Assembly: GCF_902506165.1 (NCBI RefSeq)
Contig: NZ_LR733817.1
Location: 4,185,026-4,249,025 of the forward strand
Direction: 5' to 3'
Length of the DNA: 64,000 bases
Source of the DNA: Bosea sp. 29B
Lineage (GTDB): Bacteria; Pseudomonadota; Alphaproteobacteria; Rhizobiales; Beijerinckiaceae
Shown here piece after piece: positions 1-8,215 of this stretch. Made by a program: the position numbers and the translations under genes. The notes beneath the pieces are model-generated. The model did not search any database and was not told the origin of the DNA. It worked only from the letters and a program-made list of their open reading frames with translations. How positions within the stretch are numbered: position 1 is the first letter of the stretch; every line of letters starts with the position of its first letter.

Positions 1-566
1 GGGCGGGCATAGGTGAAGCGGTTGGGGTTCGCCTTCACATAGGCGAGGAATTCCTCGGCCGTCTTCGGCACCGTCTTGAGCTTGTCGGCCATGTATTCGA
101 ACAGCGGCCCGGAGGGCGAATAGACGACGGCGACGCCTTCGTTCTGGCCGAAATTGCGCTGCATCATCAGCGCCTGCTCGTGATAGATCTCCTCGGCCTT
201 GGGCAGGCTCGCGGTGTGCGACTTCCAGACATCGACCCACAGGCCCTGCTGGATGCCGTCTGACATCGCGCCCGGCCCGGTCAGCACCATGTCGATGTCG
301 ACGCGGTTGGCGTCCTGCTGCGCCTTGAGCTTGGCCGGCAATTCGGGCGAGGGCGCCCGCGAGAAGTTCAGGCGCGAGATCAGCTTCGGATTGTCCTTGG
401 CGAACTTCTCGATCGAAGCCTGCGTCAGCTGCAGATTGCCGGCGACGTCGATGATGTTGAGCATCACCGGGCTTGCAGGCGCGCTCTGGGCGAAGGCTCC
501 GCCGGCAGAGAGCGCGGCGAGGCTGGAAGCGCCGGCGATCACGCCGCGCCGTGTCGGATGGGTCAT
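1..566 (-). CDS. Extracellular solute-binding protein, ABC-type (3' end outside window)
   Basis: The first 188 codons of a periplasmic binding protein are present; the gene runs off the left edge. The ATG at 566 follows a GGGAGG ribosome site. The N-terminus carries a TRRGVI twin-arginine-like motif, a hydrophobic stretch and an AFAQ cleavage region, so export (perhaps by Tat) is expected. The mature part (VDIDMVLTGPGA, YSPSGPLFEYMADKL, PKTAEEFLAYVKANP) resembles family 1 / PotD-like binding proteins of ABC importers. The ligand cannot be told. Membrane and ATPase subunits would lie to the left, outside the window. Confidence 0.8.
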   Translation of the reverse strand, partial: MTHPTRRGVIAGASSLAALSAGGAFAQSAPASPVMLNIIDVAGNLQLTQASIEKFAKDNPKLISRLNFSRAPSPELPAKLKAQQDANRVDIDMVLTGPGAMSDGIQQGLWVDVWKSHTASLPKAEEIYHEQALMMQRNFGQNEGVAVVYSPSGPLFEYMADKLKTVPKTAEEFLAYVKANPNRFTYAR

Positions 567-607
567 GGTACCTCCCTATGGCGGCCTGCTTTGCTGCGGC
601 CTTGCCG

Positions 608-621
608 GTATACTAGTACAC
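608..621. promoter_or_regulatory. Imperfect palindrome upstream of the binding-protein gene
   Basis: GTATACTAGTACAC is a 14-base near-palindrome (12 of 14 positions symmetric) centred on CTAG, 42 bases upstream of the binding-protein start. It is the kind of site bound by GntR-type dimers, but no regulator is adjacent and this is an inference from symmetry and position only. Confidence 0.3.
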
Positions 622-817
622 AAGATGCAGCCGGCAAGATGCGACGAAAGCAGGGGGAGGGTTGCGTAAGACGGGAGCATTGCGTGGCCACGGCAGGATC
701 GACCTCTGCCGGTCGGCAGGAATGCAGCACAGGGCGGCCACTATGAGTGGTCAAGCCGCTTTATCCAGCTTGGCGCTGAAGCTGGACGTTTATTGCCCGC
801 GTCGCGCGAGGCTGCAG

Positions 818-1216
818 TCACAACGCCGAATTGGTTGCTCGCAGCCGGTCCACGACTTCCGACAGCACATACCAGACGAAATTCGGTGTCGTTTCGACCA
901 TGAACCGGAATTGCTTCGACGTGACCAGGGCGATTTCGGATGACTCCGCCGCTTTTGCAGTGGCGGATCGCGTCTTGTTGTCGATGAGCGAGATAATGCC
1001 GAAGGCTCGCCCCTCTCCGACCTCTTCGATCAGCTTGCCGCGGCTTCTGACTTCGACCCTGCCGGAAAGAACGATGTAGGCATGGGCGGGTTCGTCGCCC
1101 TCGCGAAAGATCACGTCCCCGGCGGCGTAAGTGATCACCGTTCCCAGACCGCGCGCGAGCTGGCGAAAGTCCATGGGTGCAGGAGCAGGCCTAGCCGCGG
1201 CGGAATGCTCGTTCAT
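818..1216 (-). CDS. Cyclic nucleotide-binding domain protein
   Basis: A 132-residue protein that is almost entirely one cNMP-binding domain: GDVIFREGDEPAHAYIVLSG, a short beta-roll, then GEGRAFGIISLIDNKTRSATAKA, matching the phosphate-binding cassette region of the CRP/CAP effector domain. No helix-turn-helix follows, so it is not a complete CRP-like transcription factor. It is more likely a stand-alone sensor or accessory protein. The ATG at 1216 was chosen over upstream in-frame starts because the added N-terminus shows no conserved character. It is transcribed away from the lipid operon beginning near 1.4 kb. Confidence 0.8.
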   Translation of the reverse strand: MNEHSAAARPAPAPMDFRQLARGLGTVITYAAGDVIFREGDEPAHAYIVLSGRVEVRSRGKLIEEVGEGRAFGIISLIDNKTRSATAKAAESSEIALVTSKQFRFMVETTPNFVWYVLSEVVDRLRATNSAL

Positions 1217-1404
1217 CGCTCGAACTCGCTCTCTGATCGGTGGCGGCTTACTGTAGCGCAGGAACCAGGACGCTCCAATCGATCCAGCAGCTCGCAGCCG
1301 ACAGATACGGGGTCTTTGGAGGCTCCCCCAAAAGGTGGTGAACGCAAGCCCGCGACCGGCTTTCGAATGTGCCTCAGACCCCTGCAATGTCGACAGCGTT
1401 CGAG

Positions 1405-2085
1405 ATGAACGATACGTCATCGTCAGGCTGGCTAACGGGTGGGGGAATGCGCGACATCGGAGCTGGCCTGGCTGGCGCGCTCATTCTGTTCTTCGCCCGC
1501 TTCATCACGGCGGTGCGCGGGCGCTGGGACGGCGTCGCGCCGACCGATGAGCAGCGCATCTACTTCGCCAACCATGCCAGCCATGGCGATTTCGTCCTGA
1601 TCTGGACCGTGCTGCCGCGGCGCATGCGCTTTTCGACCCGGCCGGTCGCCGGCAGCGACTACTGGCTGAAGAGCGGTCTGCGTCGCTTCATCGGCCGCGA
1701 CGTCTTCAACGCTGTCCTGATCGACCGCGACCCCGCGACGCGAACGGCTGATCCGATCGTCCAGATGACCGAAGCGCTCGATGCCGGCGCCTCGCTCATC
1801 GTCTTCCCGGAAGGGACGCGCAACACCACGGAGGTGCCGCTGCTGCCGTTCAAGAGCGGGCTGTTCCATCTGGCACAGGCGCGCCCGAACGTGGCGCTCG
1901 TGCCGGTCTGGATCGACAATCTCAACCGCGTCATGCCGAAGGGCGAGTTCGTGCCGGTGCCGCTGGTCTGCACCGTCACCTTCGGCGCCGCTCTCACCCT
2001 TGCCGAGACCGAGACGAAACAGGATTTCCTGGCGAGAGCGCAAGCGGCGCTGCTCGCTCTGTCACCGAAGGCCAGCGCGCCATGA
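1405..2085 (+). CDS. plsC: 1-acyl-sn-glycerol-3-phosphate acyltransferase family protein
   Basis: PlsC-type acyltransferase that would transfer a fatty acyl group to lysophosphatidic acid at the inner membrane. The NHASHGD block supplies the catalytic H-x4-D motif, and FPEGTRN is the second signature that binds the phosphate. A hydrophobic N-terminal segment (GLAGALILFFARFI) should anchor it. At about 226 residues it has the usual family length. The start is uncertain: ATG at 1387, 1405 or 1447 and GTG at 1369 are all in frame with weak ribosome sites. Its stop overlaps the cdsA-like start (ATGA), so it is the first gene of a translationally coupled lipid operon. Confidence 0.85.
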   Translation: MNDTSSSGWLTGGGMRDIGAGLAGALILFFARFITAVRGRWDGVAPTDEQRIYFANHASHGDFVLIWTVLPRRMRFSTRPVAGSDYWLKSGLRRFIGRDVFNAVLIDRDPATRTADPIVQMTEALDAGASLIVFPEGTRNTTEVPLLPFKSGLFHLAQARPNVALVPVWIDNLNRVMPKGEFVPVPLVCTVTFGAALTLAETETKQDFLARAQAALLALSPKASAP

Positions 2086-3032
2086 CGATGCCGCATCCCG
2101 ATCTCCTCGCCGTGCTGGCCGGTCTGCTCGGCGTCCTGATCGTGGCCTCCACGATCGGCTACCTGCTGCAGCGCCGGCTGTCGCCGGATGGCTCGAACGC
2201 CATGGTCGAGAACCTGAACGATCGCATCCGCGCCTGGTGGGTCATGATCGTGCTGATGGGCCTGGCGCTGATCGGCGGCAAGACCGGCGTGACGCTGCTC
2301 TTCGGCTTCTGCTCCTTCGCAGCCTTGCGCGAGTTCATTACGCTGACGGACACGCGCCGCGCTGATCATTGGGCGCTTGCGGCCGGCTTCTTCGTCGTGC
2401 TGCCGGTGCAGTTCTATCTGATCTGGACCGAGTGGTACGGTCTCTATTCGATCTTCATTCCCGTCTACGCCTTCCTGCTGATGCCGATCATCGCGTCACT
2501 GCGCGGCGACACCGAGCATTTTCTCGTGCGCATCGCCGAGGTGCAGTGGGCGCTGATGATCTGCGTCTTCTGCATCTCGCATGTGCCGGCGCTGCTCAGC
2601 CTCGACATCCCCGGTTTTCAGGGCCGGAACGTCCTGCTGATCGCCTTCCTCGTCATCGTCGTGCAGATGAGCGATGTCTTGCAATATGTCTGGGGCAAGC
2701 TGCTCGGCCGCACCAAGATCGCGCCCAGGCTGTCGCCGTCCAAGACGGTCGAAGGCTTCATCGGCGGCGCGCTCAGCGCGACGGCAGTCGGGGCGGCCCT
2801 GTCCTGGATGACGCCGTTCACGCCGCTGCAGGCCGCCTTCCTGGCGCTGGTCATCGTGCTGATGGGCTTCTTTGGCGGGCTCGTGATGTCGGCGATCAAG
2901 CGCGATCGCGGCATCAAGGATTGGGGCCATCTGATCGCCGGCCATGGCGGCTTCCTCGATCGGCTCGATTCGGTGGTGTTCTCCGCCCCGATCTTCTTCC
3001 ACCTCGTCCGTTATGGCTGGTCGACCACGTGA
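2082..3032 (+). CDS. cdsA: Phosphatidate cytidylyltransferase (CdsA-like)
   Basis: Converts phosphatidic acid and CTP into CDP-diacylglycerol in the inner membrane. The C-terminal signature of the family is complete: SAIKRDRGIKDWG followed by HGGFLDRLDS, near residues 270-297. About eight hydrophobic segments precede it. The 316-residue length fits. It overlaps the acyltransferase by four bases upstream and the next gene by GTGA downstream. The linkage to a dedicated PlsC and CDP-alcohol transferase suggests a paralogue serving this operon rather than the housekeeping copy; that is inference, and E. coli YnbB is a plausible comparator. Confidence 0.9.
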   Translation: MTMPHPDLLAVLAGLLGVLIVASTIGYLLQRRLSPDGSNAMVENLNDRIRAWWVMIVLMGLALIGGKTGVTLLFGFCSFAALREFITLTDTRRADHWALAAGFFVVLPVQFYLIWTEWYGLYSIFIPVYAFLLMPIIASLRGDTEHFLVRIAEVQWALMICVFCISHVPALLSLDIPGFQGRNVLLIAFLVIVVQMSDVLQYVWGKLLGRTKIAPRLSPSKTVEGFIGGALSATAVGAALSWMTPFTPLQAAFLALVIVLMGFFGGLVMSAIKRDRGIKDWGHLIAGHGGFLDRLDSVVFSAPIFFHLVRYGWSTT

Positions 3033-3436
3033 GCCCGCCGCTCGCGCGCCTGATGCGAAGCAGCATCGTGCATGTCGGCTTCGCCTTCCTCGCCATGGGC
3101 AGCTGGGCGGCTTTCGCCAACCGCGCCCATCCGATGCCGGCGCCGCTTCTCGCCGGGTTGATCCAGGGCACGTTGTCCGCTCTCATCACCCTGCTGCTGA
3201 AACGGGGCATCGAGTATCTCGCCAGCCGTTTTTCCGGCCTGGCCGCGTTGCTGGCGCCGCCGGTGATCGCCGGTCTGGTTTCCGCCAGTCTGCTGACCCT
3301 CATCCACACGATCGGCGGCACGCCCGAGATCGCCAGGACCATCGCCGTCCCGCTCACGGTCGCGACCAGCTATGCGGCGCTCTACAATTTTTCGCTGTGG
3401 CGGATCAGGAAGGCGATGAACCATGGCGCAGAGTGA
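3029..3436 (+). CDS. Small four-helix membrane protein of the lipid operon
   Basis: I do not recognise this 135-residue protein. It shows four hydrophobic segments (VGFAFLAMGSWAAFA; LLAGLIQGTLSALITLLL; LLAPPVIAGLVSASLLTLI; VATSYAALYNFSLW) and little soluble domain. The GTG start at 3029 overlaps the cdsA stop codon (GTGA) and its 3' end overlaps the next gene by 14 bases, so it is translated as part of the lipid operon. Its position between the CDP-diacylglycerol-forming and CDP-alcohol-using enzymes suggests an accessory or transport role, which is inference. An in-frame ATG lies eight codons downstream of the GTG. Confidence 0.7.
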   Translation: MSPPLARLMRSSIVHVGFAFLAMGSWAAFANRAHPMPAPLLAGLIQGTLSALITLLLKRGIEYLASRFSGLAALLAPPVIAGLVSASLLTLIHTIGGTPEIARTIAVPLTVATSYAALYNFSLWRIRKAMNHGAE

Positions 3437-4064
3437 CGACCGCCGACCGCTTTCGAGCCGCGACACCGGCTGGGCTCGGGCCATCGCGCGCCGGCTGAGC
3501 GCCAGCGGCATCACGCCGAACCAGATCTCGATGGCGAGCATGGCGATGGCGGCCGTCGCCGGCGCCGCCTTCTGGCTCGCGGGCGGGGCGGCTCCCGGGC
3601 CGCGCATTGCGCTGCTGCTTGCTGCGGCCCTGTTCTGCCAACTCAGGCTGCTCTGCAATCTCTTCGACGGCATGGTCGCGATCGAAGGCGGCAAGCAGGC
3701 CGCCGACGGGCCGTTCTGGAACGAGTTCCCCGACCGGGTCGCCGATATCCTCATCCTCACTGGCGTCGGCTACGGGATCGGCGCCCCGGCTCTGGGCTGG
3801 GCGGCGGCCGCTTTTGCGGTGCTGACCGCCTATACCCGCGAGTTCGGCCGCAATTGCGGGCTGCCGGCCGATTTCTCCGGCCCGATGGCCAAGCAGCACC
3901 GCATGGCGACGATCACGGCGGCGGCGCTCCTCTCCCTGCTGGAGCCGCTTTGGCGGGGCCAGAACGAGGTGCTGGTCATCGCGCTCTGGCTGATCGCGGT
4001 CGGTACTGCCGTGACTGCTCTCAGGCGGGCGGCGAACATCGTGCGCGGCTTGCGCGCCCGCTGA
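3423..4064 (+). CDS. CDP-alcohol phosphatidyltransferase family protein, variant motif
   Basis: A 213-residue polytopic membrane protein with a recognisable but altered CDP-alcohol phosphotransferase motif at residues 79-108. The canonical pattern is D-x2-D-G-x2-A-R-x8-11-G-x3-D-x3-D. Here the first Asp is Asn79, the Arg is Ile87 and the Gly position is Asn100, while Asp82, Gly83, Asp104 and Asp108 are kept. The subgroup that includes E. coli YnbA shares the first and third substitutions as I recall it. It would join CDP-diacylglycerol to an unknown alcohol. It is the last gene of the four-gene lipid operon and is convergent with the cysteine synthase-like gene. Confidence 0.8.
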   Translation: MAQSDDRRPLSSRDTGWARAIARRLSASGITPNQISMASMAMAAVAGAAFWLAGGAAPGPRIALLLAAALFCQLRLLCNLFDGMVAIEGGKQAADGPFWNEFPDRVADILILTGVGYGIGAPALGWAAAAFAVLTAYTREFGRNCGLPADFSGPMAKQHRMATITAAALLSLLEPLWRGQNEVLVIALWLIAVGTAVTALRRAANIVRGLRAR

Positions 4065-4091
4065 GCCTGCCTGGCTCCGGTGCGGGCGCGC

Positions 4092-5033
4092 TCAGTGGTC
4101 CAGCTCCTGCGAGAACGTCTTCAGGTACTTCATGCCGGTATCGCACATGATGGTGACGACGGTGGCGTCCGGCCCGAGCCGTTCGGCCAGCCGCAGCGCG
4201 GCCGTGACGTTGGCGCCGGTCGAGGTGCCGCAGAACAGGCCTTCCTCGGCCGCCAGGCGAAACGCCATCGCCCGGGCCTCTTCCGTCGAGACTTGTTCGA
4301 TCTCGTCGGCGATGCCCTCATGCCAGAGCGGCACGACATAGCCCGCGCCGATTCCGTCGATCTTGTGCGCGCCCGAAGGCCCGCCTGATAGCACGGCCGA
4401 TTCCGCCGGCTCGACCGCGACGAAGCGGATCTTGCCGTCGTGGCGGCGCAGCGTCTCCGAGATGCCGCGCAGCGCCGCCGCCGTCCCGACACTCTGGACG
4501 AAGCCGTCGAGCCGGCCTCCGGTCTGCTCCCAGATCTCATCGGCGAGCCTGGCATAGGCTGCAAGCTGGTCGGTGTTTTCCATCTGGGCGGTGATGTAGG
4601 CGCCCAATTCGCCGGCGATGCGATGCGCCTCGGCGATCATGTCCCTGGTCAGCTTCGCGGTCTGCTTGCCGCTTTCGCTCGGCACGATGGTCAGTTTCGC
4701 GCCGAGCAGGCGCATATGATCGAGCTTCTCCTTCGAGAAGGCATCCGAAGTCACGAGGTGGAGCGGATGCCCCTTGACCGCGCAGACCAGCGCCAGCGAG
4801 ACGCCGGTGCTGCCGCCGGTGTATTCGACGACCGCGCCGCCCGGCTTCAGCCGACCATCGGCTTCCGGCGCCTCGATCATCGCGAGCGCCATGCGATCCT
4901 TCATGCTGCCCGTCGGATTTCGGGCCTCCAGCTTGAGCAGGATGTGGGCGCCACTGGCCGGGACGATAGTGCGCAGCGCCAGCAGCGGCGTGTTGCCGAT
5001 CGTGTCGAGAATGGTGGCGGGCGGATGGCTCAT
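4092..5033 (-). CDS. cysK: PLP-dependent cysteine synthase family protein
   Basis: Fold-type II PLP enzyme of 313 residues. The PTGSMKDR motif places the Schiff-base lysine at residue 45, TGGSTG is the asparagine-loop equivalent, and GTSTGAN near the C-terminus binds the PLP phosphate. Together these fit O-acetylserine sulfhydrylase or a close relative that makes cysteine from O-acetylserine and sulfide. ATG at 5033 starts directly at the conserved ILDTIGNTPLL segment; upstream in-frame codons belong to no family sequence. Cystathionine beta-synthase-like or other beta-replacement activity cannot be excluded from sequence alone. Confidence 0.85.
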   Translation of the reverse strand: MSHPPATILDTIGNTPLLALRTIVPASGAHILLKLEARNPTGSMKDRMALAMIEAPEADGRLKPGGAVVEYTGGSTGVSLALVCAVKGHPLHLVTSDAFSKEKLDHMRLLGAKLTIVPSESGKQTAKLTRDMIAEAHRIAGELGAYITAQMENTDQLAAYARLADEIWEQTGGRLDGFVQSVGTAAALRGISETLRRHDGKIRFVAVEPAESAVLSGGPSGAHKIDGIGAGYVVPLWHEGIADEIEQVSTEEARAMAFRLAAEEGLFCGTSTGANVTAALRLAERLGPDATVVTIMCDTGMKYLKTFSQELDH

Positions 5034-5077
5034 CGATGTCTCGCAGATTGTCGGTGGGAAGGCGTCTTGGACGTGCG

Positions 5078-5485
5078 CTAGCCGGCCTGGCCGAGAAGTG
5101 CGCCGACGAAGACGAGCGTCGCGCCGAAGCCGGCTGCGAAGGCGATCGTCCGGACGATCGGGATGCCGGCGGCGTAGACCACGTAATGGACCAGCCGCGC
5201 TGCCAGATAGAGCTTGGCAGCGAAGACCGTCGCCGCCGTGCTGACCCCGGCCAGGGCCGCGATCAGAACCAGTGGCGCGAACACCGCGAGGTTTTCGACG
5301 GCGTTGGCATGCGCCCGCCGGGCACGCTCGGCCCAGGCCGGGTCCGGCGCAAAGGACGGGTCCGGATTGGCCATCGCTGCCATGAGGCCACGCGTCGTGA
5401 TCCGCGCAAGCATATAGGGGATCCACATCAGGACCGTCGCGGCGGCGGTCAGCGTCAGGCAATAGAGTTCCGGCGTGAGCTTCAT
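5078..5485 (-). CDS. MAPEG family membrane protein
   Basis: A 135-residue protein with four hydrophobic segments and the MAPEG pattern: an early RITTRG loop, then ERARRAHANAVENLAVFAPLVL, and a final pair of helices with LVHYVVYAAGIPIVRT. MAPEG proteins include microsomal glutathione transferases; bacterial members are mostly uncharacterised. An AGGGGA ribosome site sits six bases before the ATG at 5485. It is transcribed divergently from the GlxA-type regulator, and the palindrome at 5578-5606 lies between them, so control by that regulator is plausible. Confidence 0.85.
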   Translation of the reverse strand: MKLTPELYCLTLTAAATVLMWIPYMLARITTRGLMAAMANPDPSFAPDPAWAERARRAHANAVENLAVFAPLVLIAALAGVSTAATVFAAKLYLAARLVHYVVYAAGIPIVRTIAFAAGFGATLVFVGALLGQAG

Positions 5486-5577
5486 GGCGCGTCCCCTGAT
5501 TACATCGATAGGGCGAGTGGCAGTCCGACGAGGACTGTGAGCGGACGCTAGACCGGTGCAGGTGCAGCCACTATCGT

Positions 5578-5606
5578 CGCAAATGACAATCTTGAGGTCA
5601 TTTGCG
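5578..5606. promoter_or_regulatory. Perfect inverted repeat, candidate operator of the GlxA-type regulator
   Basis: CGCAAATGAC at 5578-5587 and its exact reverse complement GTCATTTGCG at 5597-5606 flank a nine-base spacer. The right arm ends two bases before the regulator's ATG, where a ribosome site would normally be. It lies in the 123-base divergent region between the MAPEG and regulator genes, so it could control either or both. The symmetry is seen directly; the protein that binds it is inferred. Confidence 0.6.
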
Positions 5607-5608
5607 CC

Positions 5609-6574
5609 ATGCGCTTGACGATACTCGTCCTCGACGGCGTCTTCGATACCGGCTTGACGGTACTGCTCGACACCTTCTCGACCGCGAACGAGCTGGCGGT
5701 GATGCAGGGGATCGATCAGCCCCTGTTCGATGTGCAGCTTGTCGGCGTCAGGGGGCAGGTGCGCACCGCGCTGGGGCTGGCTGCGAGCGTCGCCTTGCCG
5801 GATCCGGCCCGCAAGCCGGACTGGGTGATCGTGCCGGCCTTGAACGCTAAGCAGCCGGAGCGGCTGGTCGAGGCGCTGGGGCGGCCTGACGTTGCCGAGG
5901 GGCTCGCTCACCTGCGCGGCTGGCAGGCCGGTGGAGCGGGCATGGCAGGGGCCTGCATCGGCACCTTCCTGCTGGCGGAGGCCGGGGTTCTCGACGGACG
6001 CGAGGCGACGACGACCTGGTCGCTCGCGCCCTTGTTCCGCCAGCGCTATCCGCAGGTGAGGTTGGACGATTCACGCATGCTCATTCCGTCCGACCACCTG
6101 GTCACGGCGGGGGCGATGATGGGGCATCTCGACCTGGCGCTATGGCTGGTGCGTCAGGCGAGTCCGCAAATGGCGGCGCTCGTCGCGCGCTTCATGCTGA
6201 TCGACAAGCGTTCGTCGCAGGCGCGCTACATCATCCCCGACCATCTCGCCCATGCCGACCCTCTCATCGAGCGCTTCGAGCGCTGGGCACGCGCCAATCT
6301 GGCCTCCGGCTTCTCGCTCCAGGAGGCGGCGAGCGCGCTGGCGGTCAGCACGCGAACCCTGCAGCGGCGCACCGAGGCCGTGCTCGGGAAGTCGCCACTC
6401 GCCTTCTTTCAGGACATGCGGGTCGAGCGTGCCCGGCATCTCGTCTCGATCGGGCAGAGTCTGGACAGGGTCGCGGGAGAAGTCGGCTATGCCGACACGG
6501 CGACCTTGCGGAGCTTGCTGCGGCGCCGGCTGGGCCACGGCGTCCGGGAGTTGCGGGCCGAGATGCGGTCGTAA
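5609..6574 (+). CDS. GlxA-family transcriptional regulator (DJ-1/PfpI plus AraC HTH)
   Basis: A 321-residue two-domain regulator. Residues 1-190 form a DJ-1/PfpI-like domain with Cys116 in GACIGTF at the nucleophile-elbow position. Residues about 215-315 form an AraC/XylS double helix-turn-helix (SLQEAASALAVSTRTLQRR, then VAGEVGYADTATLRSLLRR). Such proteins activate catabolic or stress genes in response to small ligands; the DJ-1 domain usually senses rather than catalyses. The ATG at 5609 has no Shine-Dalgarno because the perfect inverted repeat occupies that position, so leaderless or repressed translation is possible. The divergent MAPEG gene is the obvious candidate target. Confidence 0.88.
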   Translation: MRLTILVLDGVFDTGLTVLLDTFSTANELAVMQGIDQPLFDVQLVGVRGQVRTALGLAASVALPDPARKPDWVIVPALNAKQPERLVEALGRPDVAEGLAHLRGWQAGGAGMAGACIGTFLLAEAGVLDGREATTTWSLAPLFRQRYPQVRLDDSRMLIPSDHLVTAGAMMGHLDLALWLVRQASPQMAALVARFMLIDKRSSQARYIIPDHLAHADPLIERFERWARANLASGFSLQEAASALAVSTRTLQRRTEAVLGKSPLAFFQDMRVERARHLVSIGQSLDRVAGEVGYADTATLRSLLRRRLGHGVRELRAEMRS

Positions 6575-6685
6575 GGCTAGAGCAATTCCAGCAAAAGTGC
6601 GCAGCGGTTTTGCGTCCGGAATTGCGTGAAAACAAAGAGATAGGGCACTTCAGGCGAACCCGTGTTCGCCGGAAATGCTCTAGCC
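6575..6685. repeat. Dispersed palindromic repeat, about 111 bp
   Basis: The ends GGCTAGAGCAATTCC and GGAAATGCTCTAGCC are inverted copies matching at 14 of 15 positions, with internal segments rich in AAAGTG and GGTTTTGC. The element starts immediately after the stop of the GlxA-type regulator and its right end covers the moaA stop codon. It resembles intergenic palindromes that occur in many copies in Hyphomicrobiales genomes. In this convergent position it could act as a two-way transcript end. Confidence 0.7.
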
Positions 6686-7681
6686 CCCGGTCACGCTCAT
6701 ATGCCGGCCGACCGCGGCGCGTGGCTGGCGCCGGTCGATGACGAAGTCGTGGCCCTTGGGCTTGCGCGAGATCGCTTCTTCCATCGCCCGGTAGAGCAGG
6801 GCGTCGTCGGCCGAGGCGCGGATCGGGGCGCGCAGGTCCGCCGCATCCTCCTGGCCGAGGCACATATAGAGCGTGCCGGTGCAGGTCAGCCGCACGCGAT
6901 TGCAGCTCTCGCAGAAATTATGCGTCATCGGCGTGATGAAGCCGACCAGCCCGCCGGTCTCGGCGACCCGGACATAGCGCGCCGGCCCGCCGGTCCGGTA
7001 CGGATCGTCGGTCAGCGTGTAACGGTCCATCAGCTTGGCCCGCACCATCGAGAGCGGCAGGAACTGGTCGAGCCGGGCCGGCTCGATCTCGCCGAGCGGC
7101 ATCACCTCGATCAGCGTCAGGTCCATGCCGAGGCCGTGGGCCCACTGCATCAGCCCTTCGATCTCGTCCTCGTTGACGCCCTTCAGCGCCACCGCATTGA
7201 TCTTGACGCGCAGGCCAGCCGCGCGCGCCGCCTCGATGCCGGCGAGCACCTTCGACAGGTCGCCCCAGCGCGTGATCTTGCGGAATTTGTCGGGATCGAG
7301 CGTGTCCATCGACACGTTGACGCGGCGCACGCCGCAATCGGCCAGCTCCTGCGCATAGCGGGCTAGCTGCGAGCCGTTGGTGGTCACGGTGAGTTCGTCG
7401 AGCGCGCCCGAGGCGAGATGGCGCGAGAGCGAGCGGAACAGGTTCATGATGTCGCGCCGGACCAGCGGCTCGCCGCCGGTGATGCGCAGCTTGCGCGTGC
7501 CACGCGAGACGAAGGCAGTGGCGACGCGGTCGACCTCTTCGAGCGTCAGCAAATCGCGCTTCGGCAGGAAGGCCATGTCCTCGGACATGCAGTAGACGCA
7601 GCGGAAATCGCAGCGATCCGTCACCGAGATGCGTAAGTAGGAGATGTCGCGGCCGAACGGATCGGTCAGCGGCGCACGCAT
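6680..7681 (-). CDS. moaA: GTP 3',8-cyclase MoaA
   Basis: Radical SAM enzyme that, with MoaC, converts GTP to cyclic pyranopterin monophosphate in molybdenum cofactor synthesis. The SAM cluster motif is C24-x3-C28-x2-C31 in [11 protein letters not shown]. The second cluster is seen in [13 protein letters not shown] (C-x2-C and a further Cys). The protein ends in GG, as MoaA proteins do. [11 protein letters not shown] is the radical SAM glycine-rich strand. The ATG at 7681 gives the typical short N-terminus before DPFGR; a GTG at 7708 is an alternative. Its stop codon lies inside the repeat element at 6575-6685. Confidence 0.95.
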   Translation of the reverse strand: MRAPLTDPFGRDISYLRISVTDRCDFRCVYCMSEDMAFLPKRDLLTLEEVDRVATAFVSRGTRKLRITGGEPLVRRDIMNLFRSLSRHLASGALDELTVTTNGSQLARYAQELADCGVRRVNVSMDTLDPDKFRKITRWGDLSKVLAGIEAARAAGLRVKINAVALKGVNEDEIEGLMQWAHGLGMDLTLIEVMPLGEIEPARLDQFLPLSMVRAKLMDRYTLTDDPYRTGGPARYVRVAETGGLVGFITPMTHNFCESCNRVRLTCTGTLYMCLGQEDAADLRAPIRASADDALLYRAMEEAISRKPKGHDFVIDRRQPRAAVGRHMSVTGG

Positions 7682-7849
7682 CAAGGGCTTGATCGGGTCA
7701 TGCAGCACGGCGGCTGAAATCCTCGGGCGATCGCGGTCTTGCGGCGCAGTGCGCCTGCCGTTGCTCTGATATAGGAAGCGAGCATTGTCGGCGGCAAGCC
7801 CGCGGTCAAGCGGGCTGATGGTCGCAAGCCGTTCTGGAGAAACACGAAG

Positions 7850-8215
7850 ATGTCAGATTGGCCGAGCGAGATCCGTCTGTCGAAGGACCGCCGCACGCTC
7901 CACATCACCTTCGAGAGTGGTGAGAGCCATGCGCTCCCGGCCGAATTGCTGCGGGTCGAGAGCCCGTCGGCTGAGGTCCAGGGCCATGGTCCGACGCAGA
8001 AGCAGACCGTGCCGGGCAAGCGCGAGGTCGAGATTCTGAAAGTGGAGCCAGTCGGCCATTACGCTGTCCGCCTGACCTTCGACGACATGCACGACACCGG
8101 TATCTATGGCTGGGACTATCTGCGAGAGCTCGGCCGCGACGGCGAGGCGAAGATGCAAGCGTATCTCGACGAGCTCGCCGCGAAGGGCCTGTCGCGGGAG
8201 CGGCTGCGGCGGTGA
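7850..8215 (+). CDS. DUF971 / gamma-butyrobetaine hydroxylase-like N-terminal domain protein
   Basis: A 121-residue protein matching the small DUF971 family: [36 protein letters not shown], and the closing [14 protein letters not shown] block. The domain is the N-terminal part of gamma-butyrobetaine dioxygenase, and stand-alone members are frequent beside cofactor or iron-sulfur genes; their function is not settled. It is divergent from moaA and overlaps the next small gene (GTGA). Confidence 0.85.
   Translation: MSDWPSEIRLSKDRRTLHITFESGESHALPAELLRVESPSAEVQGHGPTQKQTVPGKREVEILKVEPVGHYAVRLTFDDMHDTGIYGWDYLRELGRDGEAKMQAYLDELAAKGLSRERLRR

Noticed and set aside
4092..5462. Extension of the cysteine synthase-like gene to 456 codons
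   Set aside because: The extra N-terminal part overlaps the MAPEG gene in a different frame and is not seen in the family, which starts at 5033.
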